DNA from: Candidatus Melainabacteria bacterium
Lineage (GTDB): Bacteria > Cyanobacteriota > Vampirovibrionia > Obscuribacterales > Obscuribacteraceae
DNA: 64,000 nucleotides
Assembly (NCBI GenBank): GCA_016699165.1
Contig: CP064963.1
Span: 2,542,001 to 2,606,000, forward strand
Direction of reading: 5' to 3'
Part shown: positions 34,741 through 43,093 of the stretch, piece by piece
How the letters are laid out: each line of letters starts with the position of its first letter
Numbering within the stretch: position 1 is the first letter of the stretch
The notes under the pieces: model-generated
Databases searched by the model: none
Told to the model about the DNA's origin: nothing
Seen by the model: the letters and a program-made list of their open reading frames with translations, nothing else
Program-made: the position numbers and the translations under genes

Positions 34741-35400
34741 TTATTTTTTGATCACTTTCGCATTGTCGTGCTGCTCGACTATGACACCGTCTGAGGCTGT
34801 AATTTGCGAGTCGCCCCAGGCTTCTACAGTAACGCCTTCTTTGGCATTTACTTTAGCGTTCTCGTAGGCTTTTACAGTGACATGTTCGCTCGCATCAATT
34901 TCGGCATTGCCTAACGCCATTACAATGCAGTGTCCAGTTGCGACCACTTTCACTTTGTCGCGAGCCATAATTGTGCAGTTGCCATCGGCATTTACTACGC
35001 AGTTGTTTGCGGCGTTGACCGAAACGTTACCATGACAGTCAACTGTCACATTTTCTGTAGCAATAACGCTGCAGCTTCCATTTGCATCGATTTTGGAAAA
35101 GTTCGAAGCAATCACACGGGTATTATCGAATGATTTGACCTTGGTCTGCGCTTTGGCAGTGACAGTGGTTTGTCCGTAAGCTTCGCAATCACAAGTATCG
35201 TGAACCCAAATTTGACTCTGGTCGTAAGCTTTGACGTGACAATTATCGTAGACATATAAATTGGCTGTTTGTTGAGCAATCGCATCGCCACCGCGCTGGT
35301 GCTTGGTCCCATACAGATAAAGTCCCGTTTTTTGTTGGGCAAATGCCGCAGTCGAACTTAAGGCAACAAGAGAAGCTAAAAGCAAATGTTTGAGGCGCAT
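34741..35400 (-). CDS. Secreted octapeptide-repeat beta-helix protein
   Basis: A 219-residue protein with a Sec signal peptide (1-21, AAFA|Q). From about residue 46 to the end it consists of 21 consecutive 8-residue repeats plus a partial one. The pattern is [ACVST]-x-[VI]-x-[A]-x-x-[NDG], e.g. VTVEAWGD, AKVNAKEG, CVVNADGN. Such repeats predict a narrow beta-solenoid. Cysteine, histidine and acidic residues recur at equivalent positions and would line up on the solenoid faces. Probably an extracellular or periplasmic structural or adhesive protein. It has an AGGAAG site. Confidence 0.75.
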   Translation of the reverse strand: MRLKHLLLASLVALSSTAAFAQQKTGLYLYGTKHQRGGDAIAQQTANLYVYDNCHVKAYDQSQIWVHDTCDCEAYGQTTVTAKAQTKVKSFDNTRVIASNFSKIDANGSCSVIATENVTVDCHGNVSVNAANNCVVNADGNCTIMARDKVKVVATGHCIVMALGNAEIDASEHVTVKAYENAKVNAKEGVTVEAWGDSQITASDGVIVEQHDNAKVIKK

Positions 35401-35456
35401 AAATACTTCCTACATCTAAAGACTGCATAAGCTTAGCACTTAAAAGTCAATGACAT

Positions 35457-35648
35457 CTAGCTTATAAGGCGAGTGAAGCGATCGCTGGGCGATTTAAACT
35501 GTCTGACGTTATCACTTTCTTCATCGGATTCTTCAGATATTTCAGCGCGCACTTTTCGATACGAATCCCAGGCGCTATCTTGCTTTTGTGAGAAGGGCAA
35601 AAATACTTTAGTAAAAATAGACGCAAGACCACACGCGAATTTCGCCAT
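35457..35648 (-). CDS. Small protein of unknown function (63 aa)
   Basis: A 63-residue protein with a weakly hydrophobic N-terminus and a strongly charged middle (EISEESDEESDNVRQ). GAGGTG precedes the ATG at the usual distance. Not recognised; moderate support only. Confidence 0.5.
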   Translation of the reverse strand: MAKFACGLASIFTKVFLPFSQKQDSAWDSYRKVRAEISEESDEESDNVRQFKSPSDRFTRLIS

Positions 35649-35739
35649 GATGACACCTCGAAAGTTGAAAGATTGAGTTTTAGCCGCAATTGAGTTGAAT
35701 GACGCCAGCTATTGACAAAGGTTCCTGAAATTTTTCAGT

Positions 35740-36363
35740 TTAGTGAATTAGTTTTTTGACTCGCGGATCGTCTCGTAATGGACGGGGGTCATTTGGGTCT
35801 ATGCCTTGTATGGGATGCTCTCTCAGCTTTTGTCTAATGATAGTTTCAACCATGTCGAGCTGCGACTGCTGGCGCATAACTCCCTTGTCTTTCATAAAGA
35901 TATTTTCGTTGTCGCCTGCATATAAAAATCCATCCGATCTCGTTTTTAGAACCGCGCCTCTACGGTCAACTTTTCCAGCTGCTGCCTGACGGGCTGAAAC
36001 TGCTGCCGTTGACTTAAGAGTGGCACTCTGTCTCAATTGCGAGTGCAATCCAGAAACTATAGACAACACTTTCTTTTTCACATCGTCTTCTGTAGCGCCC
36101 TTCGCGACGCTATCTTCGAGTTGGGCAAAGGCAGTTGAATAAGCTTTGACCCCCACGCCTCTTTTTTGCGCCTCGACTATTTGTTTAGCCAAAGTCTGTC
36201 GCATGGCAAGTCCAGCTCCTGGTTGCAACGATTCTGGATTCGGAACAGGATCGGCATTTATATCTGATGTAACAGGAGGATTTTCCTGCGCGCACAAAGA
36301 ACCGCAGGCGGAAAAAATAAGCCAACTTGCAAGTGCTAAATGCAGAGGAACGATTTTTTTCAT
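35740..36363 (-). CDS. Secreted or lipoprotein-like protein of unknown function (207 aa)
   Basis: A 207-residue protein with a signal peptide (about 1-24; LIFSACGSLCAQ contains cysteines that could be a lipobox). The mature region is helical with many Gln/Ala/Lys and a C-terminal PIQGIDPNDPRPLRDDPRV. Not recognised. The ribosome site is weak. It diverges from the TPR gene at 36514. Confidence 0.65.
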   Translation of the reverse strand: MKKIVPLHLALASWLIFSACGSLCAQENPPVTSDINADPVPNPESLQPGAGLAMRQTLAKQIVEAQKRGVGVKAYSTAFAQLEDSVAKGATEDDVKKKVLSIVSGLHSQLRQSATLKSTAAVSARQAAAGKVDRRGAVLKTRSDGFLYAGDNENIFMKDKGVMRQQSQLDMVETIIRQKLREHPIQGIDPNDPRPLRDDPRVKKLIH

Positions 36364-36513
36364 TATTTTTAGAATACCCGGTTTAGTTTCCTTTAACCAG
36401 CCAGGCCTTTAATTTGGATTGGTCAATCTATTAGAGTCAGAACCTCTATTGCATCTCTACCAACTACACTCTTACAAAACCCGAAAATCAGCACCAATCA
36501 AAGGAATTCTGTC

Positions 36514-36909
36514 ATGACTCACATGACTCATTTGACGCCAGGTGAATTGAGTGTGAACGGTGGACGCGCGGCAATTCTTACTCTTATTGCCGATGACGCC
36601 ATGCGCGCTCACGATTGGGACCAGGCACTCGATTGTTTTAACCAGGCTCGCGAATTGACTGCTCCATTAGCGAACAATCGCGGCAAGATGCATTACATCG
36701 CTCTCAAACTGGCGCGAATTGATTATCGCAAAGGGAATTATTCCGATGCTCTCAATGCGCTTCAGAACCTGGTTTGCGACATCGATTGGTTGATGCCCTG
36801 TGACATCGAAATTATGGCTGACTGCTGCGAGAAGCTGGGCGATAACGCCAGGGCTCTTGTGCTGCGTCAAGCTGCAATCGATGCACAAAACGAACTGGAT
36901 GCGCTCTAG
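36514..36909 (+). CDS. Small TPR-like protein (131 aa)
   Basis: A 131-residue protein with two to three tetratricopeptide-like helix pairs (DWDQALDCFNQARELTAPL, GNYSDALNALQNLV, GDNARALVLRQAAIDAQ). It is cytoplasmic and probably an adaptor. It has an AAAGGAATT site and a strong terminator downstream. Confidence 0.7.
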   Translation: MTHMTHLTPGELSVNGGRAAILTLIADDAMRAHDWDQALDCFNQARELTAPLANNRGKMHYIALKLARIDYRKGNYSDALNALQNLVCDIDWLMPCDIEIMADCCEKLGDNARALVLRQAAIDAQNELDAL

Positions 36910-36950
36910 TATCTAGTCGCATGCCGTGTGTTTCTCGTTTCTTCGTCCTG

Positions 36951-37010
36951 CTCAGGAAAAGATTGAAGGTGTAAACCCGATTTCTTTTCCTGAGTTGGAA
37001 TGATTTTTTT
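36951..37010 (+). terminator. Rho-independent terminator
   Basis: CTCAGGAAAAGA pairs with TCTTTTCCTGAG (slightly bulged) and is followed after a few bases by seven T. Confidence 0.85.
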
Positions 37011-37022
37011 GATCGTCTTTAT

Positions 37023-37039
37023 TGCTACACGATGTAGTA
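37023..37039. repeat. Post-terminator palindrome TGCTA-N7-TAGTA
   Basis: Copy 7 (core CACGATG), 12 bp beyond the T-run of the terminator; one arm mismatch. Confidence 0.6.
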
Positions 37040-37075
37040 ATAAAGATCAATCAGTGTGCATGCAGGTTTTTAGAG

Positions 37076-37098
37076 CGCGGAGCGCTAAGCGCTCCGCG
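37076..37098. repeat. Perfect 23-bp palindrome CGCGGAGCGCT-A-AGCGCTCCGCG
   Basis: Eleven-base arms around one central base. With a 1-nt centre it cannot fold into an ideal RNA hairpin without opening inner pairs; it may be a protein-binding site or part of the PPK2 promoter region. Confidence 0.7.
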
Positions 37099-37432
37099 AT
37101 AAACATTCATATGCAGCCACAAGTTGTTGTGAGATTTTTGCACTTATTGTTTTTAAATGCGACACCAGATTTAGTGCCGTGCGTTTTGAGTTAGAAATTA
37201 TTTTCGATGAAGATTGGCTTGGGTGGCGGAGCTAGCGCACCCTCGACCCTTTACAACCCAACCTTGTAGTAGAGAGGGTTTGTAAGACCTCAAGTAATAC
37301 TAATTTTCTTGATTCTTGAAATTAGTATCTAGTTTCTGACAGATTTCAGACATCAAAATTTTCCTCTTCACCTGTCTTTATTTCTATAGCTAATAACTGA
37401 AACCATCTAACCAAGTAACGAAAGGATTCTTC
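37099..37432. promoter_or_regulatory. PPK2 leader with 10-bp inverted repeat
   Basis: ATACTAATTT at 37297-37306 is perfectly inverted as AAATTAGTAT at 37319-37328 (12-bp spacer), about 105 bp upstream of the ATG. No gene seen. It is a likely operator or promoter-proximal structure. Confidence 0.5.
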
Positions 37433-38305
37433 ATGACGAAGAAACTAATCAGAGCTTTCCCCGGTTTCCAACCAGACTTCAAACTGGCTGACGAAGGACT
37501 TCTCAAGATCGGTCGTGCCGTCAAGAACATTGCCGCGCCTTACGACAGCAAGGTCGAAATTCCCGACTACCTCTCGCTCGTCAATCACGACTTTTCGCTC
37601 GGCAAGAAGGAATACGAGAAGGCAGTCGCCAAGGAAGAAGCTGAGCTGAGCCTCCTCGTGCGTCGCCTCAAGGAACTGAAGATGTCGGTCATCATCGTCT
37701 TTCAAGGACGCGATGCCGCCGGCAAGTCAGGCGCTACCAAGCGCATCGTTGAAGGTCTCGACTGGGATTGGCGCATTCTCGGCGTCGTGCCCGTAGGCGC
37801 TCCCAACGAAGAGGAACGCAATCAGCCTTATCTGCTGCGCTTCTTCGAGAAGGACCGCATGCCGGGCTTTGGCGAAGTTCGCGTTTTCGATCGCGGCTGG
37901 CCGGAAGATGTGCTCGTGGTGCCGGTGATGAAACTGGCGTCCAAAGTGCATGTCGAGAATTCGTATGCCGAGATCAACAGCATGGAATGGCTGCTTCGTC
38001 GCAGTCGCTCTGTGGTGGTGAAAATCTGGCTCGACATCACCAAGGACGAGCAGAAGAAGCGCTTCGACGACCGCCAGGCGGATCCGCAGAAGCGTCACAA
38101 GTATCAGGAATCCGACCGGATTGCCCGCGAGAAGTGGGACGATTACTCCATGTGGGGCAATCGTATGATGTACTGGAACGGAACCGATTACGCGCCATGG
38201 TACATGGTGCCGGCTAACGATAAGCGTTTCAGTCGCGTCGCATGTCTGCGCGCGATCAACAACGCGATCTCTGAAGAGATCAAGAATCCGTTCCGCACAA
38301 TCTAA
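37433..38305 (+). CDS. ppk2: Polyphosphate kinase 2 family protein
   Basis: A 290-residue PPK2 enzyme that moves phosphate between polyphosphate and nucleotides. The Walker A loop is FQGRDAAGKSG (residues 90-100), VRVFDRGWPEDV (about 149-160) corresponds to the Walker B/lid FDRSWY region, and the C-terminal lid has KKRFDDRQADPQKRHKY. The usual FDRSWY is FDRGWP, a divergence near the catalytic Asp-Arg. The length fits one-domain PPK2. The start follows GAAAGGA. Codons are GC-ending. Confidence 0.9.
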   Translation: MTKKLIRAFPGFQPDFKLADEGLLKIGRAVKNIAAPYDSKVEIPDYLSLVNHDFSLGKKEYEKAVAKEEAELSLLVRRLKELKMSVIIVFQGRDAAGKSGATKRIVEGLDWDWRILGVVPVGAPNEEERNQPYLLRFFEKDRMPGFGEVRVFDRGWPEDVLVVPVMKLASKVHVENSYAEINSMEWLLRRSRSVVVKIWLDITKDEQKKRFDDRQADPQKRHKYQESDRIAREKWDDYSMWGNRMMYWNGTDYAPWYMVPANDKRFSRVACLRAINNAISEEIKNPFRTI

Positions 38306-38341
38306 ATCAAATTTCGATTCCGCGCGAACTGGCTTCTAGAC

Positions 38342-38391
38342 TTAGAAGTGGACGTGTTGACTCAAAGTCAGCATGTCCCTTCTAATTTTTT
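38342..38391 (+). terminator. Rho-independent terminator of ppk2
   Basis: TTAGAAG..GGAC..TGAC pairs with GTCA..GTCC..TTCTAA, then six T. Confidence 0.9.
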
Positions 38392-38401
38392 CCGCAGACT
38401 A

Positions 38402-38418
38402 TACTACTTTAGATAGTA
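38402..38418. repeat. Post-terminator palindrome TACTA-N7-TAGTA (perfect arms)
   Basis: Copy 8 (core CTTTAGA), between the ppk2 terminator and the facing terminator at 38448. Confidence 0.85.
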
Positions 38419-38447
38419 AAATAAGTCTTTTTGGAAAAACAAGTAGG

Positions 38448-38500
38448 GACGCGGTCAGCCACGTCTTAGTCTCCGGTCGGTCTAGGGAAAGACCGACCGG
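38448..38500 (-). terminator. Facing terminator hairpins of the small membrane gene
   Basis: Two stems: CCGGTCGGTC/GACCGACCGG (38473-38500) and GACGTGG/CCGCGTC (38448-38465). On the reverse strand CTACTTGTTTTTCC follows. Confidence 0.65.
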
Positions 38501-38520
38501 AAAACTTGTAGGCTAGAGCA

Positions 38521-38703
38521 TCAGCCCCGAATCAGGACGACGATGAGCAGTAGGGACAGAAACAGCCAGCCGCGACGAGCCCAGAGACCGGCGTAATACC
38601 AGTTCCAGTTGGGCGCATAACTGCGACGAACGCTGATCCTTTGACCTGCCACCACGTCGACTACGATGAGAGCGATGATAGCAACGATAAGTGCAGTAGC
38701 CAT
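38521..38703 (-). CDS. Small membrane protein, two helices (60 aa)
   Basis: A 60-residue protein with two hydrophobic helices (about 2-18 and 42-58) joined by a basic/aromatic loop (RRSYAPNWNWYYAGLWARRGW). The start ATG follows GGGAG; a longer frame lacks a ribosome site. Unknown family. It appears to form a unit with the 80-aa membrane gene upstream. Confidence 0.65.
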   Translation of the reverse strand: MATALIVAIIALIVVDVVAGQRISVRRSYAPNWNWYYAGLWARRGWLFLSLLLIVVLIRG

Positions 38704-38820
38704 GTTGTTCTCCCTATGGCTGACCGGTCTGATTACCGGCGCGCTTGGAGCCGATGGTTTTGCAACCACCTCTCCAAGACGACGTCACTCTCTTAACGTC
38801 CGGGACGTCGGACGACGGCT

Positions 38821-39063
38821 TCAGCGATTGCGACCAGAACGGCTTTTGGCCAGTATCAGGCTGCGTTGCTTCTCAGCCCAGGTGGTGATATACACCAGGG
38901 TGAGACCGAGAGCCAGGGCGAGGAATGCCTTGTAAATCTCGATGGCAGGGCTGAGGACATTTGCGTCGAAAGCGCCTGCGAAAAGAACGCAAGCAGCGAT
39001 GAGCGTGCCGACAGTCGTCAGAGCAAGGATAATCACGGAAGCAGTAACATTGAGGCTGGGCAT
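38821..39063 (-). CDS. Small membrane protein (80 aa)
   Basis: An 80-residue protein with two hydrophobic helices (about 6-30 and 42-62) and a basic C-terminus (AEKQRSLILAKSRSGRNR). The start is defined by GAGGAGAAAC before the ATG; upstream in-frame codons are not supported. Its upstream region carries two identical ATTAAC-N4-GTTAAT palindromes. Confidence 0.65.
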   Translation of the reverse strand: MPSLNVTASVIILALTTVGTLIAACVLFAGAFDANVLSPAIEIYKAFLALALGLTLVYITTWAEKQRSLILAKSRSGRNR

Positions 39064-39229
39064 ATGTTTCTCCTCTGTCCAGCGGTTGCGATTCTCATGT
39101 TCGGCAATCAGGAGGTCGAATACAAAACACCAGAGAGTTTGGGTTTTCTTTCGAGATAACTGACACGGACTGTTGTTTGGTTTCTTTCCGCCTGAATTTG
39201 CTGAAGTAATGAGTAACCTCACTATGGAG

Positions 39230-39245
39230 ATTAACAGTGGTTAAT
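39230..39245. promoter_or_regulatory. Palindrome ATTAAC-AGTG-GTTAAT
   Basis: Perfect 6-bp arms with a 4-bp centre, about 170 bp upstream of the leftward 80-aa gene. Identical arms recur at 39382. Confidence 0.55.
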
Positions 39246-39381
39246 GTCAACGGGAATAGTTAGGTAAAAGGTGTTGACCACTTTGAGTGGGCAATAGCAG
39301 GAACTGGATAGGCGCTTGCGTTGTTATCGCTACTAATTACCTCTCCAATTTTGGGGGGTGCTCAGACTTCTCGCGCCCAAA

Positions 39382-39397
39382 ATTAACCCGAGTTAAT
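39382..39397. promoter_or_regulatory. Palindrome ATTAAC-CCGA-GTTAAT
   Basis: Second copy with identical arms, 152 bp from the first, in the same intergenic region. Confidence 0.55.
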
Positions 39398-39436
39398 ACT
39401 TCACGAACTTAGCGCTAGGTCTTGCGATGGGGCTTT

Positions 39437-39453
39437 CACTACTTGCTATAGTA
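39437..39453. repeat. Post-terminator palindrome CACTA-N7-TAGTA
   Basis: Copy 9 (core CTTGCTA), 19 bp beyond the leftward antiporter-gene terminator. Confidence 0.75.
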
Positions 39454-39472
39454 ATTACTGGTTTTAAAGAAA

Positions 39473-39517
39473 GACAGGAATGGAGCAGGGAAATAAATTC
39501 CTGCATCCAAACCCGTC
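39473..39517 (-). terminator. Terminator of the antiporter gene
   Basis: A bulged stem with arms GAC..GG..GGA..AGG and CCT..TCC..CC..GTC. On the reverse strand TTTCTTTAAAACC follows. Confidence 0.6.
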
Positions 39518-39548
39518 TTCCTCTCGATTCAATCGACTGCGTTTCAAC

Positions 39549-41240
39549 TTACTGCTTAGAGCGCATGCCCAGCAACTGCTGAGTCACAACGTCTCCAGGC
39601 ACGTCGTATTCGCGCATGACCTTGTCGGCCATTTCGACTGCGCCCATAAACTGCTCAGAAATAACCGTGGTTGCACCAGCAAAGAGCAAGTCTTCGCCGT
39701 CCTCGGTGTAGCGAACAGTGGCAATAATCGTCACTTCCGGATTCAAGCGGCGAGCGGCTTCGACAGCGCGTTTTGCCGCTTGCAAGTCCGATGTGGTAAC
39801 GAGCACCACCCGAGCTTTCTCGATGGACGCCTTCTGGAGAACTTCTTCTCGAGTAGCGTCACCGTAGAAAATAGTGGTGCCGCGATCGAGTTCATCGCGA
39901 ACCACTTCAGGATCTGAATCGATCACCACCCAATTTAGCTTGAGTTGATCGAGGACACTGGCAATGTGATGTCCAGCCTCGCTCAAGCCAACGATGATGG
40001 CGTGTTCTTCTAGAGCTTGTTTATCGGGAGCAAATTCGTCAGTACGCCCGCGAGTGTATTTCTCGGGCAAGAACCGCTCCAGAATTGGCGTAAGCATGCT
40101 ACCACCAGAAATCATGGCGGGTGTAACGAACATAGACAGAATCGCTACAGCCAGGAAGATCTGGTTGTGGTGCGGTTCCATCAGTCCATTATCCAGCCCG
40201 AGCTTGGCGAGCACGAATGAGAATTCAGATACCTGACTGATAGCCAAACCAACAACCATAGCCACTTTGAGCGAATGTCCCATAGCAGCAGTGACGCCGG
40301 TGGCAATCAACCATTTGATTACAAGTACGCCTACAAGCAGGCTCGCGACCAGAATCGGGTGCGTAAGCACGATGCGGACATCGAATAGCATACCGATTGA
40401 AACGAACACAAGACCGTGGAACAGAGCGCCAAACGGAATGATGACGCCTGTCGCCTGGAAGCGATATTTCGAATCGGAAATCAGCAAGCCAGCAATGAAC
40501 GCGCCAAGCGCCATGGACATGCCGAAGTACGCAGTGGCAGTGGCCATGCCGAGGCAGAGCAGAATGATGGACAAGACAAACGCCTGGTCCTTCTTGGTCT
40601 GCGCTGCTTGCTTAAGCACCATCGGAACGAGGAACTTGGCCACGGAGCCCGCCACAAAAAGAAACACGACCGCTTTGCCGATGATGACAAAGAAGGTGTC
40701 CCAGCCTACGTTTTGCCCACCCAAGAATGGAGTGAGCAAAACCATCGGCACGATGCAGAGGTCCTGAAAAATCAGGATACTCATTGCAGCGCGACCATGG
40801 GCAGTGTCCATGTCACCGCGATACTCGAATAGCGCGACAACAATGGCCGTACTGGAAAGTGATACCAGCATGCCGATGAAGGCAGCAGGTGCCCATCCCA
40901 AGCCGAGCGCGTAAACGCAAAGCATGGTGACACCAATGGTGCCACCTAATTGCAAAGTTCCTGCGATGAGCAAGAACTTCTTGAGGCGAATAAAAGTTTT
41001 CACCGAAAACCCTATCCCCGCCTCGAACAAGAGCAGGACCAGACCTATCTCGGCCATCATGCCGATGAGATGTCCGGTCTCAACAAACTTGAGACCATAC
41101 GGGCCACAAACAATGCCCGTGATTAGAAAACCGAGTACGGGAGGCAAGTTGAGCCGGCTGAAAACCAGCATCAACGCCAAACCAAACCCGGTAGGAATCA
41201 TTAGTTCAAACAGAATTCTGAGGTTTTCCACAGATTCCAT
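39549..41240 (-). CDS. Kef-type cation/proton antiporter with TrkA-N domain
   Basis: A 563-residue CPA2-family transporter: 12-13 transmembrane helices (about 8-390) including PPVLGFLITGIVCGPYGL, SLSSTAIVVALFE and GAFIAGLLISDS. A cytosolic RCK/TrkA-N domain (about 415-535) has the Rossmann motif IIVGLSEAGHHIA and acidic DSDPE. It exchanges K+ or Na+ for protons across the inner membrane, gated through the nucleotide-binding domain. It lacks a clear TrkA-C extension. It starts 26 bp after the 132-aa gene, probably in one transcript. Confidence 0.9.
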   Translation of the reverse strand: MESVENLRILFELMIPTGFGLALMLVFSRLNLPPVLGFLITGIVCGPYGLKFVETGHLIGMMAEIGLVLLLFEAGIGFSVKTFIRLKKFLLIAGTLQLGGTIGVTMLCVYALGLGWAPAAFIGMLVSLSSTAIVVALFEYRGDMDTAHGRAAMSILIFQDLCIVPMVLLTPFLGGQNVGWDTFFVIIGKAVVFLFVAGSVAKFLVPMVLKQAAQTKKDQAFVLSIILLCLGMATATAYFGMSMALGAFIAGLLISDSKYRFQATGVIIPFGALFHGLVFVSIGMLFDVRIVLTHPILVASLLVGVLVIKWLIATGVTAAMGHSLKVAMVVGLAISQVSEFSFVLAKLGLDNGLMEPHHNQIFLAVAILSMFVTPAMISGGSMLTPILERFLPEKYTRGRTDEFAPDKQALEEHAIIVGLSEAGHHIASVLDQLKLNWVVIDSDPEVVRDELDRGTTIFYGDATREEVLQKASIEKARVVLVTTSDLQAAKRAVEAARRLNPEVTIIATVRYTEDGEDLLFAGATTVISEQFMGAVEMADKVMREYDVPGDVVTQQLLGMRSKQ

Positions 41241-41266
41241 TGCACTTCGCCTTTCCGGTTAGAAAT

Positions 41267-41665
41267 TCAATTCAAGCTGCACTCGTGCAAGACCTCAAGC
41301 TTGGCGAAGGTCTTCATGACCTCCCCAAGATGATTGACGATTGCAGTAACGAGTGAATCTTTCTCGTAGATTGGTGCAGTGTGCCAAAAGCTCGGGGGCT
41401 GACCGACCGACACATCTTTGTCGTTCGTGCAAGCAAGAAGCTTGCTTTGTCCCATCCGGCTGACCATAATCCAGACGAATTTTTCGTTCTGGGGACAAGA
41501 AAATTTGACGCGCTCTTCGAAGCTCGTGCCAATAGCGATGCGGTCAACAGCGGTGTTGATTGTGGCATACACAGCGTTGAACACTTTAGCATCGGCAAGC
41601 AGAGAAGGCGGGCCCTTCACGTCAAGGTTGCGCGCGATAGCCATATTCGAGAAGAAGTCGGACAT
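41267..41665 (-). CDS. Small protein upstream of the antiporter (132 aa)
   Basis: A soluble 132-residue alpha/beta protein, family not recognised (FVWIMVSRMGQSKLLACTND, SLVTAIVNHLGEVMK). An AAGGA site precedes the ATG. Cotranscription with the Kef-type gene suggests, but does not show, a link to ion transport. Confidence 0.65.
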   Translation of the reverse strand: MSDFFSNMAIARNLDVKGPPSLLADAKVFNAVYATINTAVDRIAIGTSFEERVKFSCPQNEKFVWIMVSRMGQSKLLACTNDKDVSVGQPPSFWHTAPIYEKDSLVTAIVNHLGEVMKTFAKLEVLHECSLN

Positions 41666-41959
41666 TTCGTTTTCCTTGCTTCAGGTTTCTAGCTTAGGGT
41701 AGTCCACTCAGACTGGCATGAATAGCCGGTTCGAGTATTGGCAAGTTAAACAGAGGGGTATAAAGGGAAGATGTGAAACAGGTTTGTATTTTAGAAAAAG
41801 ACGCGTAACCCTATACGTTTAGCACTCTTATCCTCAAGCTAAATTTATCTCAGAGAAAGCTTCTGAACATATAACTGCCAAAGATGGGCATCAATCGCCA
41901 GTTGACAACCAAGCCGTAAACAAAGAGATGCTGAAATACCATTCACGATCGGTTTTTGA

Positions 41960-43087
41960 CTAACCGAGTAACTGTTCGATGATGCTGTAATAAATGCGTT
42001 CGAGCCCTTCCAATTCCGAAACTAAAACGCACTCATTCACTTTGTGTATGGTGTCATTGCGCGGGCCAAACTCCAAGACTTCGGCTCCAAGCGGCGCTAC
42101 AAAGCGTCCATCCGAAGTGCCACCAGTAGTGGATTTTTTGGTCTGAATTTTTAGTTCGTCGAATATGGCTTTCTCAGTTGCTTTGCAGAGTTCGCCAGAC
42201 TTTGAAAAAAATGGTTGGCTACACACACGCCAATCTAGAGAATAATCCAAACCGCATGAATCAAGAGTTTTGACCACTTCCTCTTTCAATCCAAGTTCTG
42301 TCTGTTCAGTTGAAAATCTGAAATTGAAAAATATTTTGGCATCGCCTGGAATTACATTTTCAGCTCCAGTTCCCGATTGAAAGTTTGAAATTTGAAAAGA
42401 TGTCGGGTCAAAAAATTCATTGCCCGAATCCCATTTGCGTTCTGCTAATTGATTCAATGCAGAAAGAGCTTTGTGAATTGGATTGTCGGCAAGTTTAGGA
42501 TATGCAATATGTCCTTGTTGCCCATGAATAATCAATTTACAGGACAGCGATCCGCGCCGCCCGACTTTTATTGTGTCACCAAATACGATACTACTAGAAG
42601 GCTCACCAACCAAACAATAATCGATTTTCAAATCTAATTGTTTGATGCGCTCTATTACTTTGATTGTCCCATCAGTAGCCACTCCTTCCTCATCGGAAGT
42701 GATTATCATGGCAAGCGTGCCATTGTGATCTGGATGGTCTGAAACGAATTTGCAAGCCGCTTTTGTAAAAACTGCCACGCTTCCTTTCATGTCAGCAGCA
42801 CCGCGTCCGTGCAAGTATCCCTCGGCAATTACGCCTTCAAATGGATCGTGCCTCCAGGCATCGATCGGTCCCGTGGGCACCACATCTGTGTGTCCCGCAT
42901 ACACGAAAACCGGGCTGCCCACGCCGTGCGTTGCCCACATGTTTGTGACAGGTCCACTGTTAATCTGCTCGACATTGAAGCCAGATGTTATCAATTTTTT
43001 AGCTAGAATTTCCTGACAGCCCGCATCATCAGGCGTTATAGACTGACATCGAATTAACTGGCGCGCAAGTTCAATTACTTCACTCAT
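41960..43087 (-). CDS. dapE: Succinyl-diaminopimelate desuccinylase
   Basis: A 375-residue M20 zinc hydrolase that removes succinate from N-succinyl-LL-diaminopimelate in lysine and peptidoglycan precursor synthesis. Motifs: VYAGHTDVVPTG (His, Asp), HGRGAADMKGS (bridging Asp), ITSDEEG (catalytic and metal Glu), VGEPSS (Glu) and the C-terminal FGPRNDTIHKVNE (His). It is the last gene of the dap operon, 6 bp after dapD, which makes the pathway assignment firm. Confidence 0.93.
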   Translation of the reverse strand: MSEVIELARQLIRCQSITPDDAGCQEILAKKLITSGFNVEQINSGPVTNMWATHGVGSPVFVYAGHTDVVPTGPIDAWRHDPFEGVIAEGYLHGRGAADMKGSVAVFTKAACKFVSDHPDHNGTLAMIITSDEEGVATDGTIKVIERIKQLDLKIDYCLVGEPSSSIVFGDTIKVGRRGSLSCKLIIHGQQGHIAYPKLADNPIHKALSALNQLAERKWDSGNEFFDPTSFQISNFQSGTGAENVIPGDAKIFFNFRFSTEQTELGLKEEVVKTLDSCGLDYSLDWRVCSQPFFSKSGELCKATEKAIFDELKIQTKKSTTGGTSDGRFVAPLGAEVLEFGPRNDTIHKVNECVLVSELEGLERIYYSIIEQLLG

Positions 43088-43093
43088 TTGCGC

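Larger units (their letters stand above)
39064..39472. other. Leader of the 80-aa membrane gene
   Basis: AT-rich region with two perfect ATTAAC-N4-GTTAAT palindromes, a TAGCGCTA palindrome near 39410 and one 17-bp post-terminator element at 39437. No gene seen. Confidence 0.45.
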
